DNA from: Cryptomeria japonica
Taxonomy: Eukaryota; Streptophyta; Pinopsida; Cupressales; Cupressaceae
DNA: 64,000 nucleotides
Assembly: GCF_030272615.1 (NCBI RefSeq)
Contig: NC_081414.1
Coordinates: 820,565,896-820,629,895 of the forward strand
Direction of reading: 5' to 3'
Under the pieces are notes generated by a model. The model searched no databases, was not told where the DNA came from, and saw only the letters and a list, made by a program, of their open reading frames with translations. Positions within the stretch are counted from its first letter, which is position 1. Each line of letters opens with the position of its first letter. The position numbers and the translations under genes are program-made. Below are positions 12,406 to 24,821 of the stretch, in pieces.

Positions 12406-12417
12406 AAAGGGGGAGAT
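12406..12417 (+). other. Polypurine tract
   Basis: AAAGGGGGAGAT lies immediately before the TGTTGG start of the 3' LTR, the position of the plus-strand priming site. A similar AAGGGGGAG run occurs about 70 bp upstream. Confidence 0.75.
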
Positions 12418-13572
12418 TGTTGGCTTGATGATGATTTTTGTATTGGATGACTTTATGTGTTGTCATTGATGAAACACATATACACACGCACATATGTTCA
12501 TATTGTCATGGTCATCTTAGTTAAGTCAAACCGGTACTACTCCTAAGTCTTCATATTGCAAACCGGTATCATATGTATAGAGAAGTCCAACCGATATGAA
12601 GGTGTCTAAACCAGTATATATTGACAACCGATATATACAAGTAAGATAATTGGTTTTGCTCAATTCCACTGACACCAATTTCGAGATGCAGCGGAGAGCG
12701 ACAAGGAGGCACATGGAGACAATCGGTATATGAGTTGGAAGCGGTGAACACTAAACCGGTATCGGTGTTCAAACCGATTTCACTGATTGTGTGATGAGTT
12801 ATCACCGGTCATGATGTGTTATCTCTAACCGACTTTTTTGGTGATGATTTGTGATGTGTTATGAAAGATTGTCCAGATACATTGAACCTAGGAAATTGTG
12901 ATGAGGTTCTTGAAGCCAACATGAAATCTAATGTCTATTAAAAAGGCATTGTGATGAGTCATTTACATATGCAAGATACGAGTTGTGTTATGAGTTAGAG
13001 TTGATACGATTTATTGAAAGAGTTGCAGAGTATGTCGGTGATGTAGTATTGAGTGAGTAGAAAAGGATCTATACAAGCAAGATGTGCTATTTCTAGATCA
13101 TACCACCTGTTGTTTTCTAATCACTACAGCAGTTAAATCCCCTAACTGGATAAGCTCTAACAAGCTTCATTGTACAAATCCTCTAACCAGGTGATCCATT
13201 AGTTTGGATTTGAAATCCTCATTCGAGGTTACTCCTAACAGGGTATTACCTTTAACCAGGTATATCTTCTAACAGGGCTTTTGGAATCTCTAACAGGATT
13301 CGCTCCCAACAGAGCACTTTGTAGACCTTAACCGGTCAGTTACCTATTACTACAGATAGTTAACTTGTGAGTTCCATCTCACCGTGGTTTTTCTCAGTTG
13401 GGTTTTCCACGTATAAACACTTGTGTTATGGTGAATGTTGTTATAACACTTTGGATTGCATGCAAAGTCTTAAGTAAACTAGTTAATTATTTAACCGGTC
13501 TGGTTTTAAAGTGTCATTGTTTTTGCTATCACTGATTCACTCCCCCCCCCTCTCAGTGCTTTATAAGTCTCA
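12418..13572 (+). repeat. 3' LTR of the non-autonomous element
   Basis: It aligns end to end with 6005-7164, with scattered substitutions and a few small indels. It includes a segment near 12620 (ATTGACAACCGATATATA) missing from the 5' copy. It ends TCTCAGTGCTTTATAAGTCTCA and is followed by the TAAAT target duplication. Confidence 0.9.
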
Positions 13573-16436
13573 TAAATCACATATGAACTCATGTAGAAAG
13601 ATTGGGAACGCCTCTCCTTCAAATCCTTTAACTACTCATGCACATAATGACAGATCAATCTCGCCCAATCCACTATCCCATTGGCGTTCATGACTTCACC
13701 AACGGAGAAGAACATCCAGGTTTCAAAAGTAAAAGCATGTTGGCTCCCCATAATCCTATTCAGCATCATCACTAGGTCTACGTACTCCTACTTGAAGTCG
13801 AGACTAGTCATTTGCTTAGGCATCTTGGAGATATGAGGTCTTGGCTTCTTCATCCATGTCTTGTTGATCTTCTCAGCGCATCTATCAGGACCCGCAGTAT
13901 ATATTGTCGTCGCTCTATCCTTAGTCCTGTAAGTCATGGAATGATAAAATGGAATTCCAAAGGTCTCCCCGTTAGCCTCTAGAGTTAGGTTGGCAAGAAG
14001 CTTTCCGTCTGACATCAGAATTGCCCTTCTTTTTGAATTGTAGTGCTTTGCGCATTCTAGAATCAATTCTGGACATTGAAAGGCTGGAGGAAAATCAATT
14101 ACCGAGACAATTCCGCTTTTAACTATTTTGGCAGTGGTAGGTGAGTCCAGCTGTTCCAAACATTCTAATCTAGAAAGCAGCCAAGTTGAAAGTCCCCAAG
14201 TCGGTGTCGCTGATTTCCCTCCACTTGGAGAAGATTTTAGATTCCGGAAGGAATCCTTTCATCTCGCTCTTAAACTATGTTTGCCTAGAAGTAGCCGCCA
14301 CCTTACTTGATTCTACCATTTCTGCAAAACCAAAAACAAATCAACATTACAATCATTATTAAAAATACAATGGCAGAGAAGAAATTCCAGCCTGAAAAAT
14401 TCCTTATCGAAAATAAAATAAAACCTTCGAGATCAAGAGCTTCTTGAAAAGAAATAAAATTCTTCACTTTTGAATCCTTGCTACTCTCCAACTTCAATTT
14501 TTTCCGAATCCGCACGTGAGAAATGAATTGTGTTTGATCGTTTATATAGAATTCCTTCACCAAGCTACCAATTTGGCGAGAGACTAATCTTAGCAAGTTG
14601 TCTTAATAATACGTCATACTTTCCTTTTCAACTTGCCATGCAAACGAGTCCCACCATTATGGTTGAGTTTCAAAATGGAAACTTTCATTAATCCTTTGAG
14701 TCATGCGTCATAACTTGGAATATTCCATCTTTTTGTGTTGCTAACTCGCCAATCTTTCCATTTTGAATTTTGAAGGGATATTCAAAAGATTTACTTCAGA
14801 TTTCAACTATCTATCCACTTGGCAAGAAACCCCTGGAGAGAGAAAGTTCGTGGAGAGAGAAAATTTCACCCAGGAAGAAATTTTTGTCTTCTGAGTTCAT
14901 CTTGTTCTAGGGAAGCTTTTTCATCAATTTTCCACAATTCCTATTTTTTAGGAATTTTTTCAAATTTGAGTTCCAAGGTCCAAGAGAGAAAAATCTCACT
15001 TAGCCAAATCTGTCATTATCTTGAAATTCGGATGAATTTTCATCCCTGAAAAAGGATTTTTCAATTCTTTTCCCAAGGGGAATTTTCTTTTCAATTTCAT
15101 CCTTGACTCCACTCCTTCCTTGCCTTGGAATATCTTCAATCCATCCTTGGGCATGGAATTTTGATGCTATGGAAGAATTCATCATTGGAAGGAAAATTCC
15201 TTCCCTACATCACTTTAGTGCTCCATTTCATGCTTGGGCGTGAAAATCATCATAAGGAGGAATTTTGACTTGTTTCACTTTTTCCTTGACACCCCCCTAT
15301 CTAGCGCCCTGATGCACACTTGGACACCAAAATCACCATGAGGAGGAATATTTTGAAATCTTTGCTTTTCCTTGACACCTTCATTCTAGCACTCATACCT
15401 GACCTTGGATGCCAATTTGGTGTCTTGGAGGAATTTTGCTTCTTGGGAAGAATTCCTTTACCCCCCTTGTCTAGCACTCCAACCCTAGACTAGGTGTTGT
15501 TTTGGCATAGTGAAGGAAAATTTGGTGTGGAGGAAAATTCCTCCACACCATAACTCTAGCGCTCCCTTAACAACTTGAGCGCTAAAGGGGCATGATGGAG
15601 GAAAACGTGTCATGGAGGAAATTTCTCAAATGACCATGATCTGGGACCCACTTCCTTTTGATATACATTTTTTATGCCTTACGAATTTCCTTCCTAACTT
15701 AGCCATTTTTCAATCGTTTCTGGATCAGGATGCCATTTTGGATCAAAGTGATTTTCTCTACTAGACTTAGAGGATTTTCAATGCTTTCTAATTCTGGGCT
15801 AGGAGTCCACACAACCATTTTTCGATCAGTCAACCTACTTTTTCAAACTTTTTGAATTTAGAAATGTTCAGGAATGTGCAGTCTTCAATGCCAGGAGCCT
15901 TGCCTGTTGATGAACCCGCCAAAAAAAGACTTACTATAAATAGTAAGTACTTCAAATGTTAAGATTAGGGCAATACAGGACAGGATAACACTTCCTAAAA
16001 CTAGAAACTGCTAAAAATAGTAAGTTTGATTTTTGGCAAAATAGAGACAATTTGAGAGGTAGTGAAATCCCTAAAAAATAGGAACTTTCTAAAAATAGAG
16101 AGTTGCTTAGAATTCACTCAAATTTCACTAGCAAGTTCCTTTAAGGGTCCTAATTCCAATGCAATGTTCAGTTTTTCCAAAACCCTAAAGGAAAGGCCTC
16201 AAATCCGAGTCTCAAGGGCAAAACCCTAAAATGGACAAAATAGATTCCAGACTTGGCCAAATTTACTCAAATGACTTGCAAACTTGATCAAATTGACCTC
16301 CAAACACTTGCAAACCGAGAGGAATAAAGAGACTGCCACGAAAAGACCCAACAAACCAAAAGCCAAAAGACCAAGAGGACCTAAAAAAAAGCAGGTCCCC
16401 ATTTGGAATGGGGTGATGTGTGATTAGGTCACGACA
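13573..16436 (-). mobile_element. Minus-strand LTR element remnant with coding region of unknown family
   Basis: Read on the minus strand, an LTR-like sequence begins TGTCGTGACCTAATCACACA at 16436 and runs to roughly 14.6 kb. It contains repeated segments around AGCGCT and GGAGGAATTTT. A coding-like region follows from about 14.3 kb down to the TAAAT site. The best preserved part (about 13.8-14.16 kb) includes IDFPPAFQCPELILECAKHY and a Lys/Pro-rich tail. I do not recognise it as gag or pol. The style recalls uncharacterised plant proteins repeated in LTR elements, but this is memory, not a search. The region is broken, with several lesions. The superfamily is unassigned. Confidence 0.5.
15925..15950. 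repeat. Short inverted repeat in the minus-strand LTR
   Basis: ACTTACTATAAATAGTAAGT is a perfect palindrome of 10-bp arms. Shorter related TAAAAATAG motifs recur over the next 160 bp. It could be a promoter or hairpin element of the LTR. No function can be shown. Confidence 0.6.
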
Positions 16437-16568
16437 AGACCTTCAAAAATTGTTTTGATATTCTGATCATCATCTTGTTAACTCTGAGCAGATCTGAAAT
16501 AACACAAGAAAATGCTCTGGACTTTGAAACTGCAACTTAACATTCTGTTGGATCTAATGGGATCCAAG

Positions 16569-16748
16569 CAAGTGACAATCCCTTTACAAATTATCAATTA
16601 TATCATACATCACACTGGAAGTTAGAAGATCCAACAGAATGTCAACAAAGTTTTGGTTCAAGTGACAATCCCTTTACAAATTATCAATTATATCATACAT
16701 CACAATGGAAGTTAGAAGATCCAACGGAATGTCAACAAAGTTTTGGAT
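16569..16748. repeat. 90-bp tandem duplication
   Basis: Two head-to-tail copies (16569-16658 and 16659-16748) begin CAAGTGACAATCCC and differ at a few bases. They lie just outside the LTR that ends at 16436, in non-coding sequence downstream of PIG-T exon 2 in the gene's direction. Confidence 0.9.
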
Positions 16749-17447
16749 CAGGTAACTACCAAGCAAAGCAGTGATGGCTAAAAAAATAAAAATTCCAATT
16801 TCATAAAATACTTTAATACTGGAAAGAGAAGCAAAAAGGTATAGCAAATTAGTCAAATGATTTGAGAAACAGCAAAAAACAAAGACACAAATGTTCTCCG
16901 AATTTAATAAGCAGTCCAATGAATCAAAGACATAAAACTCACTCTAATGAAAGGAAGACATTGAGAGGCAAGAAAAGGTCTGCATATATCCACCAGAGAG
17001 TGGAAGCTTAAGAGGGAATAATCTCTTCCTGTTGGACAAGTACTGAGCTGAAAGAGTTTAATAGGTTTAAAAGAAGCTATTCTAAGCAGTTAATGCAGGA
17101 AACAGTTTCTGGGAACAAATTCCAAGATTCACCCAAACTTATAATTGTCTGTTGAACCAATTGCTATAAGAATTAGAAGCCAGGATTGATGACAAGACTG
17201 AAGAATGTGGCAAACAAATAGCATGAAAGCAAGCAACAATGTACACATATGAGAGAGTGCTGATGACAACATTTGTGAGAATTTACTAAATGAAAATTCT
17301 AGATGTCTCAAAACTCTGAAAATCCAGATAGCTTATATACAGACATGACTCACAGGTGAAGCCATCATTTAGGAAAGCCAATCACAGACATTAGACAAAC
17401 TTATGCATGACATTCCCCTAGTGATAACTAAAGTTATAAAATAGGTT

Positions 17448-18198
17448 CCCAATGATGAAAAGCTTGAGATTTAGAAGCTTGGTCTCTGAGACAAAATGAA
17501 ACTACAAATTCCCATGGACATGTCAAAACAGGAACTAAAGCTGGCAAAGGGATTGTGAAATCAGAGACCAGCCTAAATGAACAAAACCTGATCCACCTGA
17601 TAGTTATCATAGATCATCTTGTGCTGGACATAGAATTCTTGAGAAATACCACTTCCCAACATACAAAATGTTCGTGCTAGTTTATGAATTACCTTTTAAT
17701 TCTATATAAGGAAGAAGTATTTTCTCTGTTAATTATAAACAGCATTTACTTTCTAGGCTGATTTATGCTTTTAGAGTTCATTGTTTCTTGTGTCAAGATA
17801 CAAGTTTCATGCGCAATAATTTCCAGTGAATAAGTTGCCCAATGAAGAACAGCTTGAGAATCTGAGGTTTGGAATCTTAGCCTCCAAGACAAAATGAAAT
17901 TAGGAATTCTCATGGATGTGGCAAAACAGGAACAAAAGCTAGAAAAGATATTGGGCAATCAGAGACCAGCCTAAACAAGCAATTTCTTGTCCTTCTGAAA
18001 ATGATCATAGATCAACTCATGCTGGACATAGAACTCTCAGGATATGCCTGTTTCCTCCCATGTTGAATGTTTATGCACGTACAAGAAAGAAGCATTAGCT
18101 CTGTTTCCTAAAACCAGTATATCCTTTTTACGGCTAATTTACATGCATTTAGAGTTTTTTGCTTCTCATGTCAAGATGAAAGTTTCACACACCACAAA
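17448..18198. repeat. Diverged ~390-bp tandem duplication in the putative second intron of PIG-T
   Basis: Sequence starting CCCAATGATGAAAAGCTTGAG (17448) recurs as CCCAATGAAGAACAGCTTGAG (17838). It continues through matching AGAGACCAGCCTAAA and GCTGGACATAGAA blocks to GTCAAGAT (17792 and 18170). The copies are clearly diverged with indels, so this is an old event. No coding signal was seen in either copy. The rest of 16749-18400 holds nothing I can identify. Confidence 0.8.
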
Positions 18199-18400
18199 GT
18201 AAAGCTGCCACCTTTTGGCAATTCCTATGATATATTTGTTTAGAACCTGTGATATTGTTGTATGTTGCTTCCTTCTTAATGTAAAAATCATGTTGGAATT
18301 ATTTTTGAAGGACATCATGACTGTTCTGGCACACTTTAAAGTCCAGACTTCTGATGTTACAATCACATTTAACAAAAGTAAAACATATATAGAAGCTTAC

Positions 18401-21400
18401 CTTATCAAAATTTACTATTAAAACAGATGAGCTTGTATTACATGGAATTTCAAGTTTAATCTCCATCATGCCAGGTGACTTTCTGTCCTCTGCAGGAGAA
18501 ATATGTATCTTCTTAACCACATCCCAAACTAGCTTCGGTTGTCCATCCATAAAAACCTGAAGTGTATGAAAGTATAACCGCACATACCAAGGTACAACCT
18601 GGAAAACAAGAAGGCTTCTACTACAATCATGTAGAGATGATGAAACAGATGAATCATCTCCTTCCCAAAGCTCCTGCTGAGACTCAGAAGCTTTCAAAGA
18701 AATCACAATAGAGCCTCGTGCATTCCCACTTCCCATCAAAAACCTGCTTGCATGGAAAGGGGCCTGGAGAGATGACCAATTAACTGGGACCTTCCAAATT
18801 AGTCCCACATTCAGAGGATGGGACTTGTTATACTTATCAACCATGAACAAAAACACAATTGAACTGGCCCCTATTCCAGATCTGCTTTTTAAAGGAGCTG
18901 TTTCTTTCAGAACCCTGTCTGGGACGGCATTCAAGTTAAAACTTGGATAATTTGTATCACTCAGCAGAGATGGGTTTCCATTATCTTCTCTTGAACTTTC
19001 TAGATTTTGAACTAGGGTTCTCTCTAGCTCCAAAAACACACTACTTGACTTTGCAATAAGGCATTTTCCAACCAATTCACGTCCAAACAAAGAACGAATA
19101 GACCAGCTAGGCTGAATTAGCTGTCCACTAGCATAAGCCACATCATGTGCATTTCCAGGTTGAAGAACAAGGGTTAATGTCTGTTGCAACAAGGTCCCTT
19201 CAAGGTGCTTACTTGTTTTCTCAGAACTAAACTCGCCAGACAAAACACGCAACCGCTGTGAATGATAAAATCCTCGATAAATTGAAGGTCTGTCAAATAG
19301 TGCAGCAATTCCAGCTTTATCCCGACAGGGGAGAAGCTTTAACCATGGAGTAAGATTTTCAGTACACACTGCTTCTCGTGGTAATGCACCATATCTTAAC
19401 CTGCTAGACGATACTTTTATGCTGTCAGAAGAGGTCGTGTGCTTTACATCTTGCATTTCAGAAGTGTTGTTAATCAAATCTGAACGAAACGTCCACTCTG
19501 GGGAAGCATACGCTGCTGATGACTCCAAAAAGTTCACAGAAGCACAAAACAAACCAGAAAGAGCATGAGTCAATTTCTTCCATGTTTCATCAACCTGATC
19601 AAGCGGAACATCAAAAATGGCCCATAATTCAACACCAGGAGGCTTGGCATTACTACTGGACAATGAATCATATCCTCCCCACCGTTCATAATTCCATCTC
19701 CCCTGAGTAAAAGACAATTCCATTTCCTGAATCCTGAATTTCTGAACCTGCTTACCAGAAAATTCAAATTAAAAACAACCATTTTGAGCCAATTAAAAAC
19801 TTCCATAAAGTCATCTTTCAAAAAACTAGAGATAAGTCAGATTTTAATCAAAAATTCAAATTTCTGTTTGTGAAAATGTTCTTCCCAACAATCAATGATT
19901 TATTGAGGCAAATTTTTATTGTGTTTTGTATCACTGCAAAATGCATCCAAAAGCTTGAGCAATTCTATCCTGAATCATTTTGCACAACATACAGCACTTG
20001 AAAAAACATCTTTCTACCATGACTGAGCATCCATTTAAGTTTCCTGCATATATTAACCTAGGCATTCAATGTTTTATGTTTTTCTCTAACTCATCCAAAG
20101 TTATTGCTTTCAAATTTGCTCCATATTTCAATGTCCCCTTAGTGGCAGTATGTATCATATTTTAAGATATGTTAAAACTAAGAATCTCTCAGGACAAGAT
20201 ACTTATAAAAATTTAAATATTTCACTTAACAGAAAAACATGTGAAAAAGTTATGGCAATTGTAATGGCTCGGAGTAGATTATTCCAGATACCTTGTTCAA
20301 TGTAGTGAGGAGGTTACAGATTAGGATGAACTTTTCTAAAGGACTTATCAGATCATTGGCTGAAAATACTAGCACTGATGTTCCTGCAGAACTTCAGATG
20401 TTCTATAATTACAAAGATGACATTGATGCCCCTGTGTATCTGGCTTAAGGCAGGGGATGTCCCAGTTGCTCTGCTTATTCCCATAGTTTATTTATATATC
20501 CAGTAGCACTTCAAGTCCTGTTAAGTGTGATAATTTTTTTCTATTCAAATTGAATCTACAGTAAGCGGCTGTCCTGTGAGTTGTTACATGCTATCCTTGA
20601 AATCCTCTATATAATATCAGTGCTGTGTATGGCAAAGTGGAGCTTCACTAAATATCCTTGCTTTAATTTTTTCACACCTCTGGGAGTCGCAACTTATGCA
20701 TATTCTTACTAGGGCTGCTACGAGTAGTTTATCATGAATGCCATGTATTTCTCAGCTGAGGACCAGTCTAAAATTCAAAGCTTGTATTGTTTTGAACGTA
20801 TGATAACTAAAGTTAACGGACACATTTTTTTAACCAAAAAAGAAAATATAATACATCTGGTGACGAAATAAAAAGTTTGAGGAAAAGTAACTTTAACAAA
20901 CTTCCAAGACTTCTAATATAAAGCCAATTACTGATTTCAAAGCTTTTTTCTATTCCTGGATATCTACCTTCTCAGAATTCCTTAATAACTTGAAGCCAAT
21001 GCCCATTTGAGTGGGGGCAGCCTATCATGTTGAATATTTAGAGTAAAGACTATTGGCTTTCGCCATTTGCAGGGCTGAAGTAATTCCTCTTGAGATTGTG
21101 TGTAATCCACACATCATCAGGATTGTCCGGCTCAGATACCAAGTGAGATAGACTCGGGTGGTAAATGAACAAACTTTTGTAGCAGATACCTAAATTTAAA
21201 TCTTTGACAGAAATGCTGTGTGTAAAATTGATTAAATTACCAGACCCAATCCAGGGCACAATATATCAATGAGCAAAATCAGGTTTAAGAATCTAGGAGA
21301 CACATTGCCTAAAACAGAAACAAAAATGTCATTCTCGACATACACAATTATGTGCCAAAACTCTCTTTTTTAAAAAATTATTACCAAAAAACAAAGAGTA

Positions 21401-22087
21401 AACCCAAAAAACTCAGATTTAAGCTAATCGGAATTTCAGTCGAATATCAGGCTTCATTATCGGAACACAACCGGTTCTCCCCCAAATTTTCCAAGGTTCC
21501 TGTTTAATGACATCAACTTTCTAAATTAAATGACGCCTCACATTCAGCTCTGATTGCGATGCCTCTTCTCAGCACAACGGTTTCATATGTGAGGCAAAAT
21601 CCTTGATACAAACCCTAGATATGGGGAAGCTTAGTACCCATTCCGATATTTAGCAGTTTTCAAAAACCATCGGTTAAATCCTTCACTAAAAACGAGAATT
21701 CTGAACTCGGGGCAATAGAACTTCCCCATATTTGCTACACTGCAACGTTTTATTTTATTATATTGTTAAAGTATGTTTCAGTTGGCGTTCTTGAAACTAA
21801 AGATGTAAAATAAAACAATAGAAATAAAGAAGAAAACTTACCAGCTGATAGATGGCTTTAGGAAAAATCTTGTGGTGGCGCCCATAGATGTTTGTAGGAG
21901 GCAAACTGTTAGTAAAATCAAAGTGAGCCAAAACTTTTCGATCTGGCAGTGGCCTTAATATCAATTCTTCAATATATTCCTCTTCCGGCAGCTCCCGATG
22001 CCTGTGTGCCGAAGCTTGTTGAAAAGCGGGTGCTGCTGATAACAGAAGAAGTAATAAAATATTCACAGTAGTTGTTTCGATCCCCAT
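18401..22087 (-). CDS. PIGT: GPI transamidase subunit PIG-T/GPI16 homologue, exons 1-2 (C-terminal exon not seen)
   Basis: PIG-T is a non-catalytic, ER-membrane subunit of the GPI transamidase, which swaps the C-terminal signal of precursor proteins for a GPI anchor. Exon 1 (22087-21842) encodes a signal peptide (MGIETTTVNILLLLLLSAAP) and the family motif LRPLPDRKVLAHFDF. Exon 2 (19747-18401) encodes 449 residues including ELSFTQGRWNYERWGGYD, LSGLFCASVNFLESS, AVCTENLTPWLKLLPC, SRFLMGSGNARGS and VPWYVRLYFHTLQ, all typical of plant PIG-T. Splice sites are canonical (donor GTAAGT at 21841, acceptor ...GCAG before 19747, donor GTAAGC at 18400) and both exons join in phase 0. The ATG at 22087 is preferred over an in-frame GTG at 22117 because it gives a normal signal peptide and a good context (AGCAATGG). 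The 531 residues shown lack the last ~110, which carry the transmembrane segment. They must lie in another exon. Intron 1 (19748-21841) shows nothing identifiable. Confidence 0.93.
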
Positions 22088-24821
22088 TGCTTCTGCTAAT
22101 GAAGAGGGCCTGATCACATTTGAAATTTATTCATGGAAGGCACGTAAATTTGTTTCTTTTGCTCATTTGAGCCTAGTGAAGATCTGCATTCTCAAACGGT
22201 TTTAATGTTTAATTGGTGATAAAACTAGCAGGCTCACTTTTATGTGTAATTAAGTATGCCCATAGCGAGGTGTATTTCATTGTGATTTATTTTGTTGCAG
22301 TGTAGAATGATGGATTTTATTGTCTTTTCGAAATGATTGATTAATGGATCAGCAATATTTGATAGAATACAATTACAATTTTAAAAAATGAATGAGGTGA
22401 ATAATTTTATTCATAATTTAATTAGGTTATTCAATTATTATTATTAATTACTAATGTTTGTAATTGATTTTTTTTTTGTTTTCATAGTGTAATAAATAGA
22501 TTATTTTTTATATATGTATTTGGTATGTGAAGATAGGATATATATCTAGATTACAAGATAAAATATCATTGATATAATTATGAATGTGATTTTTTGGTAA
22601 TCAATATTATCAATATGGACTATTAGATTATAAAATACTAGGGTCTATGTCAGTTTTAAGGGAAGTTGGCATTGCCCACAGTGACTTTTTAGTAGCAAAT
22701 CTTTATCAATTAGTAAATAGTTCATATTAGTCAATTTGATTTCAGGAAATATAATGGCAACTATCAAGGACCTAAATTACCTAGATTTTCTAATTTGTCA
22801 ATCACATGCATGTTAAATTGCTACTAAATTATTTACGAGTAATTAATAAATAATATTTTTGCCACTATAAACTACGCATTTATAATGGGGAATCACCTAG
22901 AATGTCAAAGGCATGTTTAAATTTAATCACATATTTGCCAACAACATTAGAATTTCACCATTTATGAGGATCAATTTCACGAATACTATTATAATGTCAT
23001 ACTAATTGTAAGGCAATAATCAACTTGAAATCATAATATATGTTTTAGATCACAATCTAAATCATTCAACATTTATGTAGAATGTTTTACAATCATGTGG
23101 GATTCACCAAGTGTTTATTCTAACATTTTTCAATCTAACAAGATTCCCCACTAATGAATTTATATAAATATTGTTTCAACTTGGAATTTCACTTCAGGAT
23201 ATACCTACAGCTTATTAGTTTTCAACAACAATAAAGATAAAAGCTATAAGAAAACTTGGTTGCATATGTTTTGCTCTCAGACATGCACTGTGGTTGCTTC
23301 CAAGATGACAATGATGAATAGACTGATAACTAGATGTTGATATGATAAAAGCTAAATATGCAACTATATGAAAATGACAAAGCTAAAATGCCAAAGGCAC
23401 GCTATAATTTGCTAAAATGCTTGATTGCTAACAAGATAACTTCTAGATGACTATTAGCTCTAAAAATGCTTATGAAATGCCTTTTTATAGATTTTCATGA
23501 GCAAAAATCCCATGTGGCAAAGATCAATGGTTGAGATTAAATCTTGCAAGATTGATGGCTATGAAGAGATTGGTTGGAATGTGAGAGAAAAAGGAGGAAG
23601 ATGTTCCTCCTACACCTATAGGATGGAGGAAAAGGTGGAAGGAGAAGCTAAGTGTCAGAAGGCTCACCTTAACTGGAGTTGAAGACTTGAGGGAATATAG
23701 GATGGTTGGAGAAGATTTAGGGATATTAGGACAAGTGTCCTCAACTTCCTCCAAAGATGTAGGAAGGTTGGAGAGAATATAGAAGAATTGAAAATGTGTG
23801 TTCGTACACATTATTTTATTTATGAATTGGAAGTTGAAGATAAGTGATCAATTAATGTTAAAAAATATTAATATCTTTAGCCACATAATTGATGAATTGG
23901 CAAAAGAGGAAGTGATGTAGAGGCAAAAGAGGAAGTGATGTAGAGATGAGATGAGTTGGATTTGGAGATTAAATAATTAAGAAATTATATAATTGATGAG
24001 ACTATAGAAGAATTGGATAGGGGATGATTAAATATTAGATATTTAATTGAATTGGCTTAGAAGAAAGGGGTAATGAATTAATTAATAAAAAATGTTTCAA
24101 TTTAATTAATTAATAGAAAAATATACATTAAATAAATAGTAAATATTTAATTAATTATTCATAGCCAATTTTGAGTGTATAATCAAAACTTTGAATTAAT
24201 ATTTTACACATTTTACTTTGCTCTCAATTTCAATTGACTTAATTATTGAATCTTTACATTCTTTGGAGGATTTTGTTTTGGACTCCATTATTTGATTTCT
24301 TCTATGTCAATTCCTACTTGCTACTTTGAATTATATTTGTAGTGAGTCGTAGGCAACTATAGGCATTAGTGCTAGTGAGATATTTAGGTCTCGCCAGTAT
24401 ATATTTTATGGTTTATTTTATTGATTTTAAATACAAGGATATTTCTTTGTAATTCTACTTTATGAGAGATATTTTTAAAAAAAAGTGGGCCCAATCAACC
24501 CACTAGATCAAAAGTTATGGCCATTGAAACTTCGTGTAGGAAATTCAAAAGGTTGTTAGATGCACAAAAGAGTTGTGAAAGGGAGTTACACCTATTGATC
24601 AACCTATGATGTGTCAACACATCATTGGGCATCTTTGATTAGAAGACAATTTTGGCACCATTTTTGGGTGGTTTTAGCTTGTAGCTTTTGAAATATCATT
24701 TGATGGAACTTCAAGTTTTGTATCTCCTATATATTAAGTTCATGAAAGATGGTGTGTAGAGTTTTATAGATACTATTTAAGTTGTAAGAATTCCTCCAAA
24801 TTTTTGGTTTGTGGTACTCTT
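22088..24821. other. Upstream region of PIG-T and AT-rich intergenic DNA
   Basis: It should contain the PIG-T promoter and 5' UTR just beyond 22087, but no clear TATA box could be singled out. The rest is very AT-rich. About 23.4-24.3 kb, with a GTGTCCTC segment and many AATTAATT blocks, resembles in style the LTR-like insert at 60.8-61.9 kb, so it may be an old LTR remnant. A 28-bp tandem pair (GGCAAAAGAGGAAGTGATGTAGA) lies near 23.90 kb. No gene was seen. Confidence 0.5.

Larger units (their letters stand above)
6005..13572 (+). mobile_element. Non-autonomous LTR retroelement with zinc-knuckle and unknown coding regions, no pol
   Basis: The element has two LTRs of about 1.16 kb (6005-7164 and 12418-13572), TG...CA ends, a 5-bp target duplication TAAAT (6000-6004 and 13573-13577), an initiator-tRNA-Met type PBS (7167-7180) and a PPT (12406-12417). 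The interior is about 5.2 kb. It holds a first coding part near 7.2-8.5 kb with a coiled coil and four CX2CX4HX4C knuckles, and a second near 9.0-12.1 kb that I cannot assign to any family. No protease, integrase, RT or RNase H motif is present, so the element must depend on proteins supplied in trans. The PBS, LTR style and terminal C-run resemble the Copia elements nearby. The LTRs look about 95% identical by eye, suggesting insertion millions to tens of millions of years ago at slow conifer rates. It is broken, with roughly half a dozen lesions. Confidence 0.85.

Noticed and set aside
18299-18400. Continuation of the PIG-T frame past 18401
   Set aside because: A GTAAGC donor sits exactly where the conserved residues FDK end, and the sequence beyond loses similarity to the family. 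It is intron.
22088-22117. Upstream in-frame extension of PIG-T beginning at 22117
   Set aside because: The codon there is GTG, not ATG. The ATG at 22087 gives a normal signal peptide.
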